Shown here piece after piece: positions 8,606 through 16,887 of a stretch of DNA of 38,289 nucleotides (its first letter is position 1; each line of letters starts with the position of its first letter). The position numbers and the translations under genes were made by a program. This stretch comes from DASXMX01 sp036794395. GTDB taxonomy: Bacteria > Planctomycetota > Phycisphaerae > Tepidisphaerales > Tepidisphaeraceae. The notes under the pieces are model-generated. The model did not search any database and was not told the DNA's origin. It saw only the letters and a program-made list of their open reading frames with translations. The DNA lies in contig DAIRGS010000030.1 in the NCBI GenBank assembly GCA_036794395.1, positions 1-38,289 of the forward strand. Direction: 5' to 3'.

Positions 8606-9451
8606 TCAAGTCGCGACCGGATTAGGCTGCTCATCGGCTGGTTGGTCAGCCGCCGCTGAAGCGGGTGCTTTCTGTCGAAGCTGACCCATCGCGGCTTGGA
8701 CACCGGGCAGATGCTTGGAAATCTCAATCAATGACTTAGCTGGGTCCTTCAGGATGTTTGCCGCGTTTATCGCGATCGGCTTAATAGCTTCGATATAAAC
8801 CATCGAACCATCCTCTACGATATCTATCTGGAGCCCGACGCGCTCCTTGCGCCCATCGTCATGCTCGAACATAAAACTATCGGGCGGCGACTTACACAGT
8901 CGCTCGAATTCCGCGATCTGCTCACAAAACGTTTGCCCGAGATTCTGCAACTCGGGACCAACGGACTGGAACTTCCGCGCATTCTGGTGATTCAGAGCTT
9001 CGGCGCAGGTCCCAATCAAGGACGCCAACTTGTTGAAACCATCCGCCAGATTTTGGCCGAGTTGACTGACACGGGCCTTATATTGGTCTGCAATCTCAGT
9101 GGCGCGCATTTGTCGATGAGCCTCGGTTTCGGCCGCCTTTTCATTAATCGCTCTGACATGGCCGGCGTGCGAGGAGAGGGAGGGTAATGCGAGATAATTG
9201 GGACCGACATTGTGCCAATCTTCAGCAATGAGTTTGCTGATCCGCTTGATTGCGTCGCGCGGCTCATCGCTGATTGCCTCAGAGGATTCGGATCGTAGGA
9301 GTACTCGCTGTTTGAAGAGAAGAACGTCAGCAATCAGAATCAGTGCAAGCGCCAAAATCGCAAACACAGCACCGCCAGGGTGCAAAACAGCCGCGCCGAC
9401 ACACATGGCTGAAACTGTGGCCAGTATTAAAGAATGGACTAGAGCATGCAT
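8606..9451 (-). CDS. Membrane-anchored helical protein, unknown function
   Basis: With the ATG at 9451 the protein is 281 aa. It starts with two hydrophobic segments (about 5-22 and 27-46) and then a long helical cytoplasmic region rich in Ala, Gln, Glu and Lys (about 55-190), probably partly coiled coil. It ends with a Pro/Ala-rich tail. The frame is open upstream to a TTG at 9592 that would overlap the kinase stop, but this extension is encoded by a nested palindrome (9466-9595) and lacks a clear ribosome-binding site, so I prefer 9451. It follows the kinase gene on the same strand and probably belongs to the same unit, perhaps as substrate or partner. No family recognised. Confidence 0.7.
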   Translation of the reverse strand: MHALVHSLILATVSAMCVGAAVLHPGGAVFAILALALILIADVLLFKQRVLLRSESSEAISDEPRDAIKRISKLIAEDWHNVGPNYLALPSLSSHAGHVRAINEKAAETEAHRQMRATEIADQYKARVSQLGQNLADGFNKLASLIGTCAEALNHQNARKFQSVGPELQNLGQTFCEQIAEFERLCKSPPDSFMFEHDDGRKERVGLQIDIVEDGSMVYIEAIKPIAINAANILKDPAKSLIEISKHLPGVQAAMGQLRQKAPASAAADQPADEQPNPVAT

Positions 9452-9465
9452 CGTTCCGCGAATCG

Positions 9466-9595
9466 TAATTGAATAGCGCTCGAAAGGCACTGTTTTCCGG
9501 GGTTTTTTGTGACTCCGAGCGAATTCTGACGCCGGTTTTCGGCTCGGAGACTCGAAAACAGCAAGAATTCCGCTGTTTTGAGCGCTATTCAATTA
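9466..9595. repeat. 130-nt nested palindrome between kinase and two-TM protein genes
   Basis: The outer arms are an exact 16-nt inverted repeat (9466-9481 TAATTGAATAGCGCTC and 9580-9595). Inside are further complementary pairs: CTGTTTTC with GAAAACAG (about 9490 and 9553) and CTCCGAGC with GCTCGGAG (about 9513 and 9541). This makes a long branched hairpin. The kinase stop codon at 9589-9591 lies within the right arm. A near-direct repeat, CCGCGAATC-TAATT, flanks it (9456-9470 and 9597-9609). It could be a small non-autonomous element or an mRNA structure that separates expression of the two genes. Confidence 0.8.
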
Positions 9596-12240
9596 CCGCG
9601 AATCTTAATTCCCAGCTGAAGATGGGAAGCTACGCCAGCGCCCCCCGCAGCGGCGGCTGCTAACAGCATCAATGGTTGCTCCAGCAGCACCGCCAGCACG
9701 ATCGCAGCGACGCCAATCCCGAATGGCGGACCAAGATGCAGGAGGGCCACCCGCGTCCTGATCGTCGCTTCATGTTTGACGACGGAGGGGCTTTGCGGAA
9801 GTAAAACCTTCGCGCGATCCGAATAAAAGAGACTCTCCGGCCACAATCCATCCTTAGAAAGAAGGGTGGCCTCCACCATGTAAGCGGCGGAGAGCTTCGC
9901 CCGCAACGCATCCAGAAGCGATCGCGCCTTTTCATCTCGCTGGCCCATGTCAAAGGTTTTCCACAATTCCTCCAACCCTGCCGTAATTTCATCTGTGTCG
10001 AGGAGTTTTGCGGCGCGGACGAATATGCCCTCGGTCACTTTGCTGATTGGACTATGCGGTGCATGTACCTGAAGTTGGACTCCGCAAAGGCACAGTTCGT
10101 GATCTTTGTCGTCATACGTGTATTTTACGAAAACCACATCGGCGCGATGAACGTCGATGGATTGCTTGATGATGCGTTTCGCAGGGCCGCATGTGATTTT
10201 AGAGGCTTCAATTGCATCCGCGATCATGTCCTTTAACGGTGCATTACTGAGCGAATCAGCGATCGTCGCGAAAAACGCCGGCCGCGAAATGCAAAGCAGG
10301 GCGCGATAGTCTCTTGTCACGTCCAGCAGAGTTGTGCAGTTGTGCCTGACATTTGGATTAGGAAGAGGTCGGATGTCCTCTGCCGGCTCGAACGCATCAT
10401 GTATCAGCAAGAAGCTGACTACCTTGCCCTGCCCATCGCAATTCTGACACGTCACCTGGCCCGTGCCGGTGCAGGTTTCGCATCTGACTTCGCGCGATCC
10501 GTTGCAAGTCTGGCAGGTGACAGTGCCCCTACCCGCGCACCCAGGACATGGCTCCTGGTACGGAACATTAACCGTATACTGCTCTTGAACACTGTACGGT
10601 TCCTCTGTCGTGTATGCCTTTTGAACCTGCCTTTTTAGATCGCAATTATATTCGTCGCGATACTTCGTAACTGTGCGGTACTTTGTCTTATCCCGGAATC
10701 GAACTTCTTGCCGATACTTCGTCACCATGCCACCACCGCCGCACACTGGGCAAGGGACATTGCCGGTGGCGTCACACGTCGGGCAGTCCACACGGCCCTT
10801 ACCCGCGCAGGGTTCGCATGTCACTTTCCCCGTAGTCTTGCATGGATGACAGCCTTTAACCTCCTGCGAATCCTCTACCCGATATTCATTCTTCACCGCT
10901 GTAAAGTCCTCGATCAAAGCGAAGGGGTAGGCCCAAATCCGAATATTTCCTTCATTCGTGACAAGCGCCGGAAGGCGAGAACCACGGTATGGTTCTTCCT
11001 TGCGTTCCGCTTCCCTGGATTCGTATTGCGTCCGAAGCTTGAACCGGTAGTACGGGGCAATTGTGGCCTGGGTGATCTTGATGCGCTGTCCGAATTCCGT
11101 GATCTTGTGATGACGAATCGAATCGGCCCAAGCGGTCAGCCGCTTGCGAATTCTGTCGATTTCCTCGCCGGAAAGCTGCCGAAGGTGATACAGATGGCGG
11201 AACGCCGCCTTCAGCTCATCGGAGTCATTGATCGGCTTCTTGTTGATCTCGTCGTACGCAATCAGGTTTGGATCCGCCGGGATGTCTATGACATCGGTAG
11301 CCTTGGAGGCTGGGGCGGGTGCTGGACCGCCCACCGGTGGTGGCGCGGCGGCCGACGATGCCGACGGGTCGGGGCAATGCGGCACCTCTATTGGTGGCCG
11401 AGGCATCGGACTCCGCTTGGGAACCGTGCTCTCGCCCGCGGATAGGGTTTTTAGGAAATCATCCGCACACGTGAAACGCTTGTCGCGACGTGAATATGCA
11501 CGGCGAAAAATTTCGTCGAGGTACTTTGGCACCGCGGGATTAACGTCGCTCGGCAAATCGGTTCCGGCGGGGCGCTCCCCCGTAAGCATCTCATATAAGA
11601 CGACCCCGCACGCATAGAGATCCGCCGTCTGGTCTGGCGATCCACCGTCGCGCTGTTCCGGGGCGATGTACGCCAGCGTACCGACCAAATTCCTGCCGTC
11701 GCTGCTTTTCAGGGAATCCGAAAACACGATCGATTCGGCGGCCGTCGTGGCGGCAGCCGCACCCACGCCGAAATCGGTGATTTTGACGATCCCATCAAGT
11801 CCAAAGCCGTCGTTGAACGCGCGCTCATGGATAAGGATATTCTCGGGCTTGATGTCAAGGTGAAGAAGTCCGCGCTCGTGTGCGCATTTCAACCCTGAGA
11901 GAACATGTCCCATTACCGCTACGGCTTCTGAAATCGTCAGCGTTTTATCGCTGATGAGTGGCCTGAGACTCGTACCTGGAACGTACTCCATCGTCAGGTA
12001 CGGTGGGTCGGCATACGGATCGCATCCGATGGCGCGAACGACATTTGGATGAATGATGTTGTGGACCGCAATCCCCTGCTTCTGAAGATTACGGACGTAT
12101 CGCAAATCAGTTGGCAGCTTCACCGCCACGAGTTGATCGGTCCAAACGTGGTGATGTGCGCGCCACACCTCGCCAAATGTGCCGCTACCGACCTTCTCGC
12201 CCAATACGTACTCGCCAATGCGTTGGTTTGCGTTCGCCAT
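9589..12240 (-). CDS. Ser/Thr protein kinase with two DnaJ-type zinc-finger clusters and C-terminal TM region
   Basis: The 883-residue protein has an N-terminal Hanks-type kinase domain (about 10-265): Gly loop KVGSGTFGEV (16-25), VAVK41, catalytic loop HLDIKPEN (127-134), DFG (156-158) and APEQRDGG. The usual HRD is HLD, and I see no clear alpha-C glutamate (Gln in that stretch). After a Pro/Ala linker comes a unique region (about 320-460), then two clusters of CxxC-G-x-G repeats. The first is at 464-503 (CHPC, CEPC, CPTC, CPVC), the second at 565-604 (CPGC, CQTC, CETC, CQNC). These are like the zinc-binding centre of DnaJ chaperones. A Tyr/Arg/Lys-rich spacer separates them. The C-terminus (about 840-875) is hydrophobic and probably membrane-embedded. 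Likely a sensor or regulator with substrate binding through the zinc modules; the target is unknown. Confidence 0.88.
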   Translation of the reverse strand: MANANQRIGEYVLGEKVGSGTFGEVWRAHHHVWTDQLVAVKLPTDLRYVRNLQKQGIAVHNIIHPNVVRAIGCDPYADPPYLTMEYVPGTSLRPLISDKTLTISEAVAVMGHVLSGLKCAHERGLLHLDIKPENILIHERAFNDGFGLDGIVKITDFGVGAAAATTAAESIVFSDSLKSSDGRNLVGTLAYIAPEQRDGGSPDQTADLYACGVVLYEMLTGERPAGTDLPSDVNPAVPKYLDEIFRRAYSRRDKRFTCADDFLKTLSAGESTVPKRSPMPRPPIEVPHCPDPSASSAAAPPPVGGPAPAPASKATDVIDIPADPNLIAYDEINKKPINDSDELKAAFRHLYHLRQLSGEEIDRIRKRLTAWADSIRHHKITEFGQRIKITQATIAPYYRFKLRTQYESREAERKEEPYRGSRLPALVTNEGNIRIWAYPFALIEDFTAVKNEYRVEDSQEVKGCHPCKTTGKVTCEPCAGKGRVDCPTCDATGNVPCPVCGGGGMVTKYRQEVRFRDKTKYRTVTKYRDEYNCDLKRQVQKAYTTEEPYSVQEQYTVNVPYQEPCPGCAGRGTVTCQTCNGSREVRCETCTGTGQVTCQNCDGQGKVVSFLLIHDAFEPAEDIRPLPNPNVRHNCTTLLDVTRDYRALLCISRPAFFATIADSLSNAPLKDMIADAIEASKITCGPAKRIIKQSIDVHRADVVFVKYTYDDKDHELCLCGVQLQVHAPHSPISKVTEGIFVRAAKLLDTDEITAGLEELWKTFDMGQRDEKARSLLDALRAKLSAAYMVEATLLSKDGLWPESLFYSDRAKVLLPQSPSVVKHEATIRTRVALLHLGPPFGIGVAAIVLAVLLEQPLMLLAAAAAGGAGVASHLQLGIKIRGN

Positions 12241-12488
12241 AGGTCAACCCGAAAGATAAAGATGTGGGCGGCCAATCACTTCCCGCCGTTAGCGCCGGAA
12301 TACTACCAAAGCGCTAATGCAGCCTCAACTTAGCAAGTAGGAACACTCACAGACCTACAGACTATTGATCCAACCCCCTCCGACCGACCCCGTCATCGGT
12401 TGCCATCGGGTTGCAAGCGCCGCAGACGGCAGTGCCTCACGGCGGCGAGACTGCGGATTCAATTTCGTTCAAGAGCTAGAACCTCGGA

Positions 12489-12507
12489 GTCCGATGATTT
12501 ATCGGAC
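12489..12507 (+). promoter_or_regulatory. Hairpin abutting the FtsI-like start codon
   Basis: GTCCGAT, GATTT, ATCGGAC forms a 7-bp stem with a 5-nt loop that ends two bases before the ATG at 12510. The only ribosome-binding-like bases (CGGAG, 12485-12489) sit at the foot of the stem. Folding could limit ribosome access. The effect is inferred, and the stem may be chance. Confidence 0.4.
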
Positions 12508-12509
12508 GC

Positions 12510-14354
12510 ATGAACAGGTTCTCTCCAGGTCGAGCCGTGGGTGTTTTCGTCTTTCTGTGCATCGCTTTGGTTGCACTGATTGGCCGGGTTGCCTACCTCG
12601 AAACATATGGACGGCAGCAGACGCTTCGCAAGGCTGAGCGTCAGCAGCACCAGACCCTCCTTCTCCAGGCACGCCGGGGCAGCATCTTCGATCGCAATGG
12701 CTTCCTCCTAGCCGGCACCATTCAGACCCAGACTTTGTTTGTAGACCCCAAGTTCATGTATGAGGTTTACCAACAGGATGGCCGCAGTCTTGTCGAGATG
12801 GACGAGGCGATCGTGCAGCTTTCGAAAATACTCGATCGCAAGCCCATCGACCTGGCCCGGCTGCTGTCCGATCGCTCGGCCAATCGATTTGTGAAAGTGG
12901 CCGAGAACCTCGACGACTCCACCTGCCAGGACATCCAAAAGCTGAAATTACCCGGTGTCGGTCTCCAGCCCACCAGCGATCGGTATTATCCGATGGGATC
13001 GTTGGCCGCCCATATTTTGGGCGCAACGATGAAAGACGGGCACGGCCTCGAAGGCCTGGAGATGGGCTTCGATAAGCTTCTCTCGGGCAAAGATGGTTAT
13101 GCTCGCATGCTCAAAGATGCGAGCCACCGGGCGCTCTCGGTGGCTGCTGAGGACTATCTGCCGCCACAGCATGGGCAGCATCTGATCCTGACGATCGACG
13201 CAAACATCCAGATGATTGCCGAGCAGGAACTCAACGCCGCCTGCACCGAGTTCCACGCCAAACGTGGCGAAGTGGTCGTGATGGATCCGAAAACGGGGGA
13301 GGTTCTTGCCCTTGGCAACTGGCCGACCTTCAGCCCTCAGAATTTTCAAGATTCCCCGCCGGAAGTCCGCCGTAACAGCACATTGGTCATGCCTTACGAG
13401 CCCGGTTCGACGCTCAAGCCCTTCATCATGGGCCCGGCGCTTCAGCGACGCGACACGCGCGTGAACGAAGTGTGGCCGATCACGTCGCTCAGAATGCACG
13501 TACCGGAAAACGCCAGCCGCACCGTTGAGGACACGCACTACTACGGCCCGCTCAGTTCATGGGACGTGCTCGTGAAGTCGAGCAACATCGGCATGGCCCT
13601 TCTCGGGCAACGCCTCGGCAACGCCAAACTTCATCGCACGCTGACAAGCTGGGGATTTGGCCGCCCTACCGGGATTGAACTGCCCGGCGAAGAAGGCGGA
13701 TTGCTCTATTCCCTGAAGCGTTGGAACACCGCGACGACCGTGTCCATCCCGCAGGGATACGAAATGATGGTCACCCCGCTTCAACTGGCCCGCGGATTTT
13801 CCGCGTATGCCAATGGCGGGCGGCTGGTGAGGCCGACGATCATCCAGGGCGTGCTCGATACCGATGGCAAGGTCATTCCCCGTGAGAAACCATCGCCGTT
13901 GCGCATGCTGCCGGAGGTGATCGACCCGATCACCGCCGCGGAGATGAAGCGTATAATGTGCGACGTGGTGATTCGCGGCACCGCCCCGCGGGCGCGGAGC
14001 AACACCTGGAATATCTTCGCCAAGACCGGCACTGCGTACATCGTCGATCACGGTGTTTACAGCCGGACGAAATACAACGCCTCGTTCCTCTGCGGCGCCC
14101 CTGCGGAGAATCCCCGGCTCGTGGTGGCGATGATCGTTCATGAGCCGGACAAAACCATCGCCCACTACGGCGGTGATGTTTCCGGCCCCGCTACCAAGCG
14201 CCTTGTGGAACGCGCGCTCACCTATCTACAGGTGCCCTCATCCCCGGACCTGCCGCTGCCTCCGCCGCAAATCACATCTGTCCTGGTCGGCTACAGCGAC
14301 AATCTTTACAAGCGGCATCCGGAGCAGGACGTGCAGGCCGCGGCAAGAGATTGA
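12510..14354 (+). CDS. ftsI: Class B penicillin-binding protein, FtsI-like D,D-transpeptidase
   Basis: The enzyme cross-links peptidoglycan peptides outside the inner membrane, in the FtsI group that normally serves the division septum. The 614-residue protein has one N-terminal TM helix (about 9-29), a PBP-dimerisation region starting RRGSIFDRNG (about 55-64), and a transpeptidase domain from about 225. All three active-site motifs are present: S300-T-L-K303 in YEPGSTLKPF, S357-S-N359 in VKSSNIG, and K505-T-G507 in AKTGTA. After that, the tail (about 565-614) is Pro-rich and lacks a clear PASTA repeat. The gene stands alone, not in a dcw cluster. Planctomycetes were long said to lack peptidoglycan, so an intact transpeptidase is informative. 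The start is ATG 12510. Confidence 0.92.
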   Translation: MNRFSPGRAVGVFVFLCIALVALIGRVAYLETYGRQQTLRKAERQQHQTLLLQARRGSIFDRNGFLLAGTIQTQTLFVDPKFMYEVYQQDGRSLVEMDEAIVQLSKILDRKPIDLARLLSDRSANRFVKVAENLDDSTCQDIQKLKLPGVGLQPTSDRYYPMGSLAAHILGATMKDGHGLEGLEMGFDKLLSGKDGYARMLKDASHRALSVAAEDYLPPQHGQHLILTIDANIQMIAEQELNAACTEFHAKRGEVVVMDPKTGEVLALGNWPTFSPQNFQDSPPEVRRNSTLVMPYEPGSTLKPFIMGPALQRRDTRVNEVWPITSLRMHVPENASRTVEDTHYYGPLSSWDVLVKSSNIGMALLGQRLGNAKLHRTLTSWGFGRPTGIELPGEEGGLLYSLKRWNTATTVSIPQGYEMMVTPLQLARGFSAYANGGRLVRPTIIQGVLDTDGKVIPREKPSPLRMLPEVIDPITAAEMKRIMCDVVIRGTAPRARSNTWNIFAKTGTAYIVDHGVYSRTKYNASFLCGAPAENPRLVVAMIVHEPDKTIAHYGGDVSGPATKRLVERALTYLQVPSSPDLPLPPPQITSVLVGYSDNLYKRHPEQDVQAAARD

Positions 14355-14376
14355 ACTTCAAAACCCCGAACCTGAA

Positions 14377-15213
14377 TTAATAAACGACCCGGCGCAGCAG
14401 TTCGATTGTGCGGCGTGCGCCGTCCACTTCATTGCCGTCCTCCGGCACGCTTTCGATCCCCCACACGCCGTGGTAGCCGGCTTCCTTCAGGATGCGAACC
14501 GCGCCGGGAATATCCTCGTCCACCTCGTTGCCCTGGGTATCCCATCGCTTTGTCTTTATGTGCGTGGCACGGGCATATGGCGCGCAACGCCGGCGGCCTT
14601 CTTCCTTTTTTTCGCTGTCAAAATTGCGCGTGTCGTAAAGCAAACCCAAACCTTCGCAGGCGTCAAGAATTCGAATCAATTGATCGGGGATGACCGATGG
14701 GCCCCAATGATTTTCAATGAGAATCTCAAGGCCGAGCTTTTTGCCGCGTGAGATCAGATCGCGGTAACCTTCAACAATGATCGCAAACACATCCGGCGGC
14801 ATCTCCGGTGGCCCGCCGGCATCGATTCGAACTTGCTTTGCGCCCAACTTCGAAGCAGCATCGAGCCATCGATACGCACGGGCGCGATGTTCGCGGCGGG
14901 CTTCTTCCGAGGCTTCGTAAATGTGCGCGCCATCCACCGCGATCGTTCCGAACGGCATTCCCGCGCGGCGGGCGTAATCCGCGATCCGATCGATAAACGC
15001 ATCGTCGATTCCGCCGAGCAATTGATGCGATTGCCGGGGATTCTTGCCGGCCTTCAGAACGTCGTTTGCAGAATCCGGCGGTGAAAGGTGCGCGCTCCAC
15101 GGATCGAGCTGTGTGCAGCCGAGCTGCTTGCATAAGTCGATATACCCGAACACATCAGATTCACCCGAAGCCAGCAGGCGATGGAAACTAAACGAGCAAA
15201 TGCCGATTTGCAT
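14377..15213 (-). CDS. Sugar phosphate isomerase/epimerase-like TIM barrel
   Basis: The 278-residue protein has the AP-endonuclease-2/xylose-isomerase-like TIM-barrel fold. It opens with QIGICSFSFHRLL, and metal-ligand strands appear as VRIDAGGPPE, LEILIENHWG (Glu and His), LGLLYDTRNFD (Asp) and WGIESVPED (Glu). These enzymes use a divalent metal to isomerise or epimerise sugars and inositols; the substrate cannot be told from sequence. The ATG at 15213 matches the family N-terminus; the frame is open to 15273 but that would add an unrelated extension. There is no signal peptide. It converges on the FtsI gene with a 22-nt gap and shares no evident operon. Confidence 0.87.
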   Translation of the reverse strand: MQIGICSFSFHRLLASGESDVFGYIDLCKQLGCTQLDPWSAHLSPPDSANDVLKAGKNPRQSHQLLGGIDDAFIDRIADYARRAGMPFGTIAVDGAHIYEASEEARREHRARAYRWLDAASKLGAKQVRIDAGGPPEMPPDVFAIIVEGYRDLISRGKKLGLEILIENHWGPSVIPDQLIRILDACEGLGLLYDTRNFDSEKKEEGRRRCAPYARATHIKTKRWDTQGNEVDEDIPGAVRILKEAGYHGVWGIESVPEDGNEVDGARRTIELLRRVVY

Positions 15214-15476
15214 GAGCGAAACATGTAGCCGGGATTGGTTTATCTGCCAAGCGTTAAAACTTAGGGTTTTCAAGCGAGAATTCGCTGTTTTATTCGGACG
15301 TGCAAAGTCATATCGGACTGTAATGGCGCGAGTTACAGCGTCGATTTGCCCCTCTCAAATGCGGGGGTATAGTTCAGTTGTCGGGTTACTTGACGGGGAA
15401 ACTCGGAACTTCGGGCGAAGCGCCGCCAACACGGGCTAATAACTTGTTGGAAAACGAAGTGCCGCAGGAGTGATTT

Positions 15477-16232
15477 GTGAAATTAGGTGTCATGGCGGTG
15501 ATCGGCTTGCTCGCTATATGCGTTTCAAACGCGCGGGCCGGGCTGACCACCGTGAACTTTCAGAGCAATTACAGCCAGCATCACCTGGCCCAATTCGACG
15601 GCGTTGCCACGTACGATTCGGACACGGGCAAGCTGAACATCGCGATTAACAATACAACTGCTTCGGGTCATGGCGGATTTCTGACCGGCATCGCGCTTTC
15701 GGCCTCGGGACCGACGCTTTCCCTGGAAAATAGCCCCACCGGATTCTCCGACGCGCGAAATAAAAAGGGCGTCGTAAAAGCGGGCCCCTTGGGCAAATAC
15801 CATGGCGGCGCGACAACCGGCGAAACGTGGTCAAACGGCAAGCAAGCCGCTCACGGCATTGCGGCCGGTGGATCGCGCGTTCTTACTTTCGACGTTACAG
15901 GGTCAAACGCGAGTACCTTCATCGTGGCCGATTTTCTGACGCCCGGCAAACGTGGCGAGGAAATCGTCGCAAGCTTCAAAAAGCTACAGCATCACCACGC
16001 GGACCACTCTGGGGGCGTGCAGAGCGGGCCGGTCGGACAGTTGTTTGCATCGCAATTTGATCCGGTCTCCGAAGGCGGTTTGTTGCCGCTTGAAACAGCA
16101 ATCCTGGCCGGCGGGCCGACGATTAGCACGAATGTGTCCTCCGTTCCGCTGCCCTCCACGGCCTGGATGATCGTGTTCACCCTGGGATTTGCCGCGATGC
16201 TTCGGCCTGTGCGTCGACGACTCCATTTCTGA
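15477..16232 (+). CDS. Exported protein with VPLP-type C-terminal sorting signal
   Basis: The 251-residue protein starts at GTG 15477 with AGGAG six bases upstream (15466-15470). It has a signal peptide (about 1-21, cleavage near ARAG) and a beta-rich, Gly/Ser/Thr/His-rich body that I do not recognise. It ends with VPLPSTAWM, a hydrophobic helix and RPVRRRLHF. This motif-helix-basic tail is the arrangement of PEP-CTERM/VPLPA-CTERM signals, processed by an exosortase/archaeosortase-type enzyme. The protein is therefore likely trimmed and placed at the outer surface or extracellular matrix. No exosortase gene lies in the window. The domain is of the kind annotated as a hypothetical secreted protein. 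Confidence 0.83.
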   Translation: MKLGVMAVIGLLAICVSNARAGLTTVNFQSNYSQHHLAQFDGVATYDSDTGKLNIAINNTTASGHGGFLTGIALSASGPTLSLENSPTGFSDARNKKGVVKAGPLGKYHGGATTGETWSNGKQAAHGIAAGGSRVLTFDVTGSNASTFIVADFLTPGKRGEEIVASFKKLQHHHADHSGGVQSGPVGQLFASQFDPVSEGGLLPLETAILAGGPTISTNVSSVPLPSTAWMIVFTLGFAAMLRPVRRRLHF

Positions 16233-16267
16233 TTCGATTTACGTGTCCTTCCCTATCCCAGCTTCAG

Positions 16268-16292
16268 CCCGCCGGCCATTCCCTCCGGCGGG
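16268..16292 (+). terminator. Probable hairpin terminator after the VPLP gene
   Basis: CCCGCCGG and CCGGCGGG form an exact 8-bp G+C-rich stem with a 9-nt loop, 35 nt after the stop codon of the VPLP gene. There is no strong T-run, so it may need a factor or may only protect the 3' end. Confidence 0.55.
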
Positions 16293-16345
16293 TTGAGTGC
16301 GTTTGTGGCGCGACCGATAATCGTTGTCGGCCGAATTCCCAAAGT

Positions 16346-16417
16346 TTAACGGTTGGACCGTAGGGACACCTCTTGCCTATCCGGACAGAAGAGGTGGACC
16401 TTCGGTCCAACCGTTAA
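16346..16417. repeat. Long inverted repeat between convergent genes
   Basis: Arms of 29 nt (16346-16374 and 16389-16417) match at 26 positions around a 14-nt loop. The outer 15 bases (TTAACGGTTGGACCG and its complement) and an inner 8 bases (CACCTCTT) are exact. It lies between the convergent 15477-16232 and 16444-16818 genes and could end transcription from both sides. Its composition resembles a dispersed hairpin element rather than a plain terminator. Confidence 0.8.
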
Positions 16418-16443
16418 GTTATCGTTGCTTTTCAGGCGGCCGA

Positions 16444-16818
16444 CTACTGACCCGTCCCAGTACCCGCGGGCCGAGTCGTCGCCGCACCCCGACGGCCGCC
16501 GCGGCGGGGGTTTTGGGCTTCGTAGTCGGTGACTTCCTTCTTTTGTGCGTCGCTCAGGAGCGCCATGATGTCGGAGCGCTCCTTGGCGGAAATGACCGCC
16601 CGCTCTTCGACAGACTTACGACGCAACTCGATGATTTTGGATTTCGTGTCGTCGCTCAGATCTTTGATCTGAGTCCACGGGGACGTCAGGCGGGCGCGCG
16701 TCTGCCGTTGCGGCGTCGTGGTGTTTTGCTGTTGCTGTTGCTGTTGCTGCTGCCCGGTCACCAAAGCCGCGCCCAGAACAACCGCGCCGATTCCGACCAA
16801 CCACTTTGAAGCTGCCAT
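16444..16818 (-). CDS. Small exported Gln-rich helical protein
   Basis: The 124-residue protein begins with a signal peptide (about 1-22, KWLVGIGAVVLGAALVTG), then a run of nine Gln encoded by CAG/CAA triplets. A charged helical core follows (about 45-95; LSDDTKSKIIELRRKSVEER, ALLSDAQKKEV), and the tail is Arg/Gly/Thr-rich. The core resembles small periplasmic helical proteins of the Spy/CpxP type seen in many planctomycetes, but the LTxxQ motif is not convincing. The ATG has GGGAG about seven bases upstream. It may act as a periplasmic chaperone or metal sensor; that is a guess. Confidence 0.75.
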   Translation of the reverse strand: MAASKWLVGIGAVVLGAALVTGQQQQQQQQQNTTTPQRQTRARLTSPWTQIKDLSDDTKSKIIELRRKSVEERAVISAKERSDIMALLSDAQKKEVTDYEAQNPRRGGRRGAATTRPAGTGTGQ

Positions 16819-16887
16819 GACAATTCTCCCAAATGTTTTTCCCTAAATGACAAAGGCGGATTTGCGCGACCCATCGCGCGCCGCCCG

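Noticed and set aside
15361..15436. tRNA-like start: GCGGGGGTATAGTTCAGTTG followed by further stem-like bases
   Set aside because: Only the D-arm resembles a tRNA. No T-loop (GTTCGAATC-like) or closing acceptor stem follows, so it is not called.
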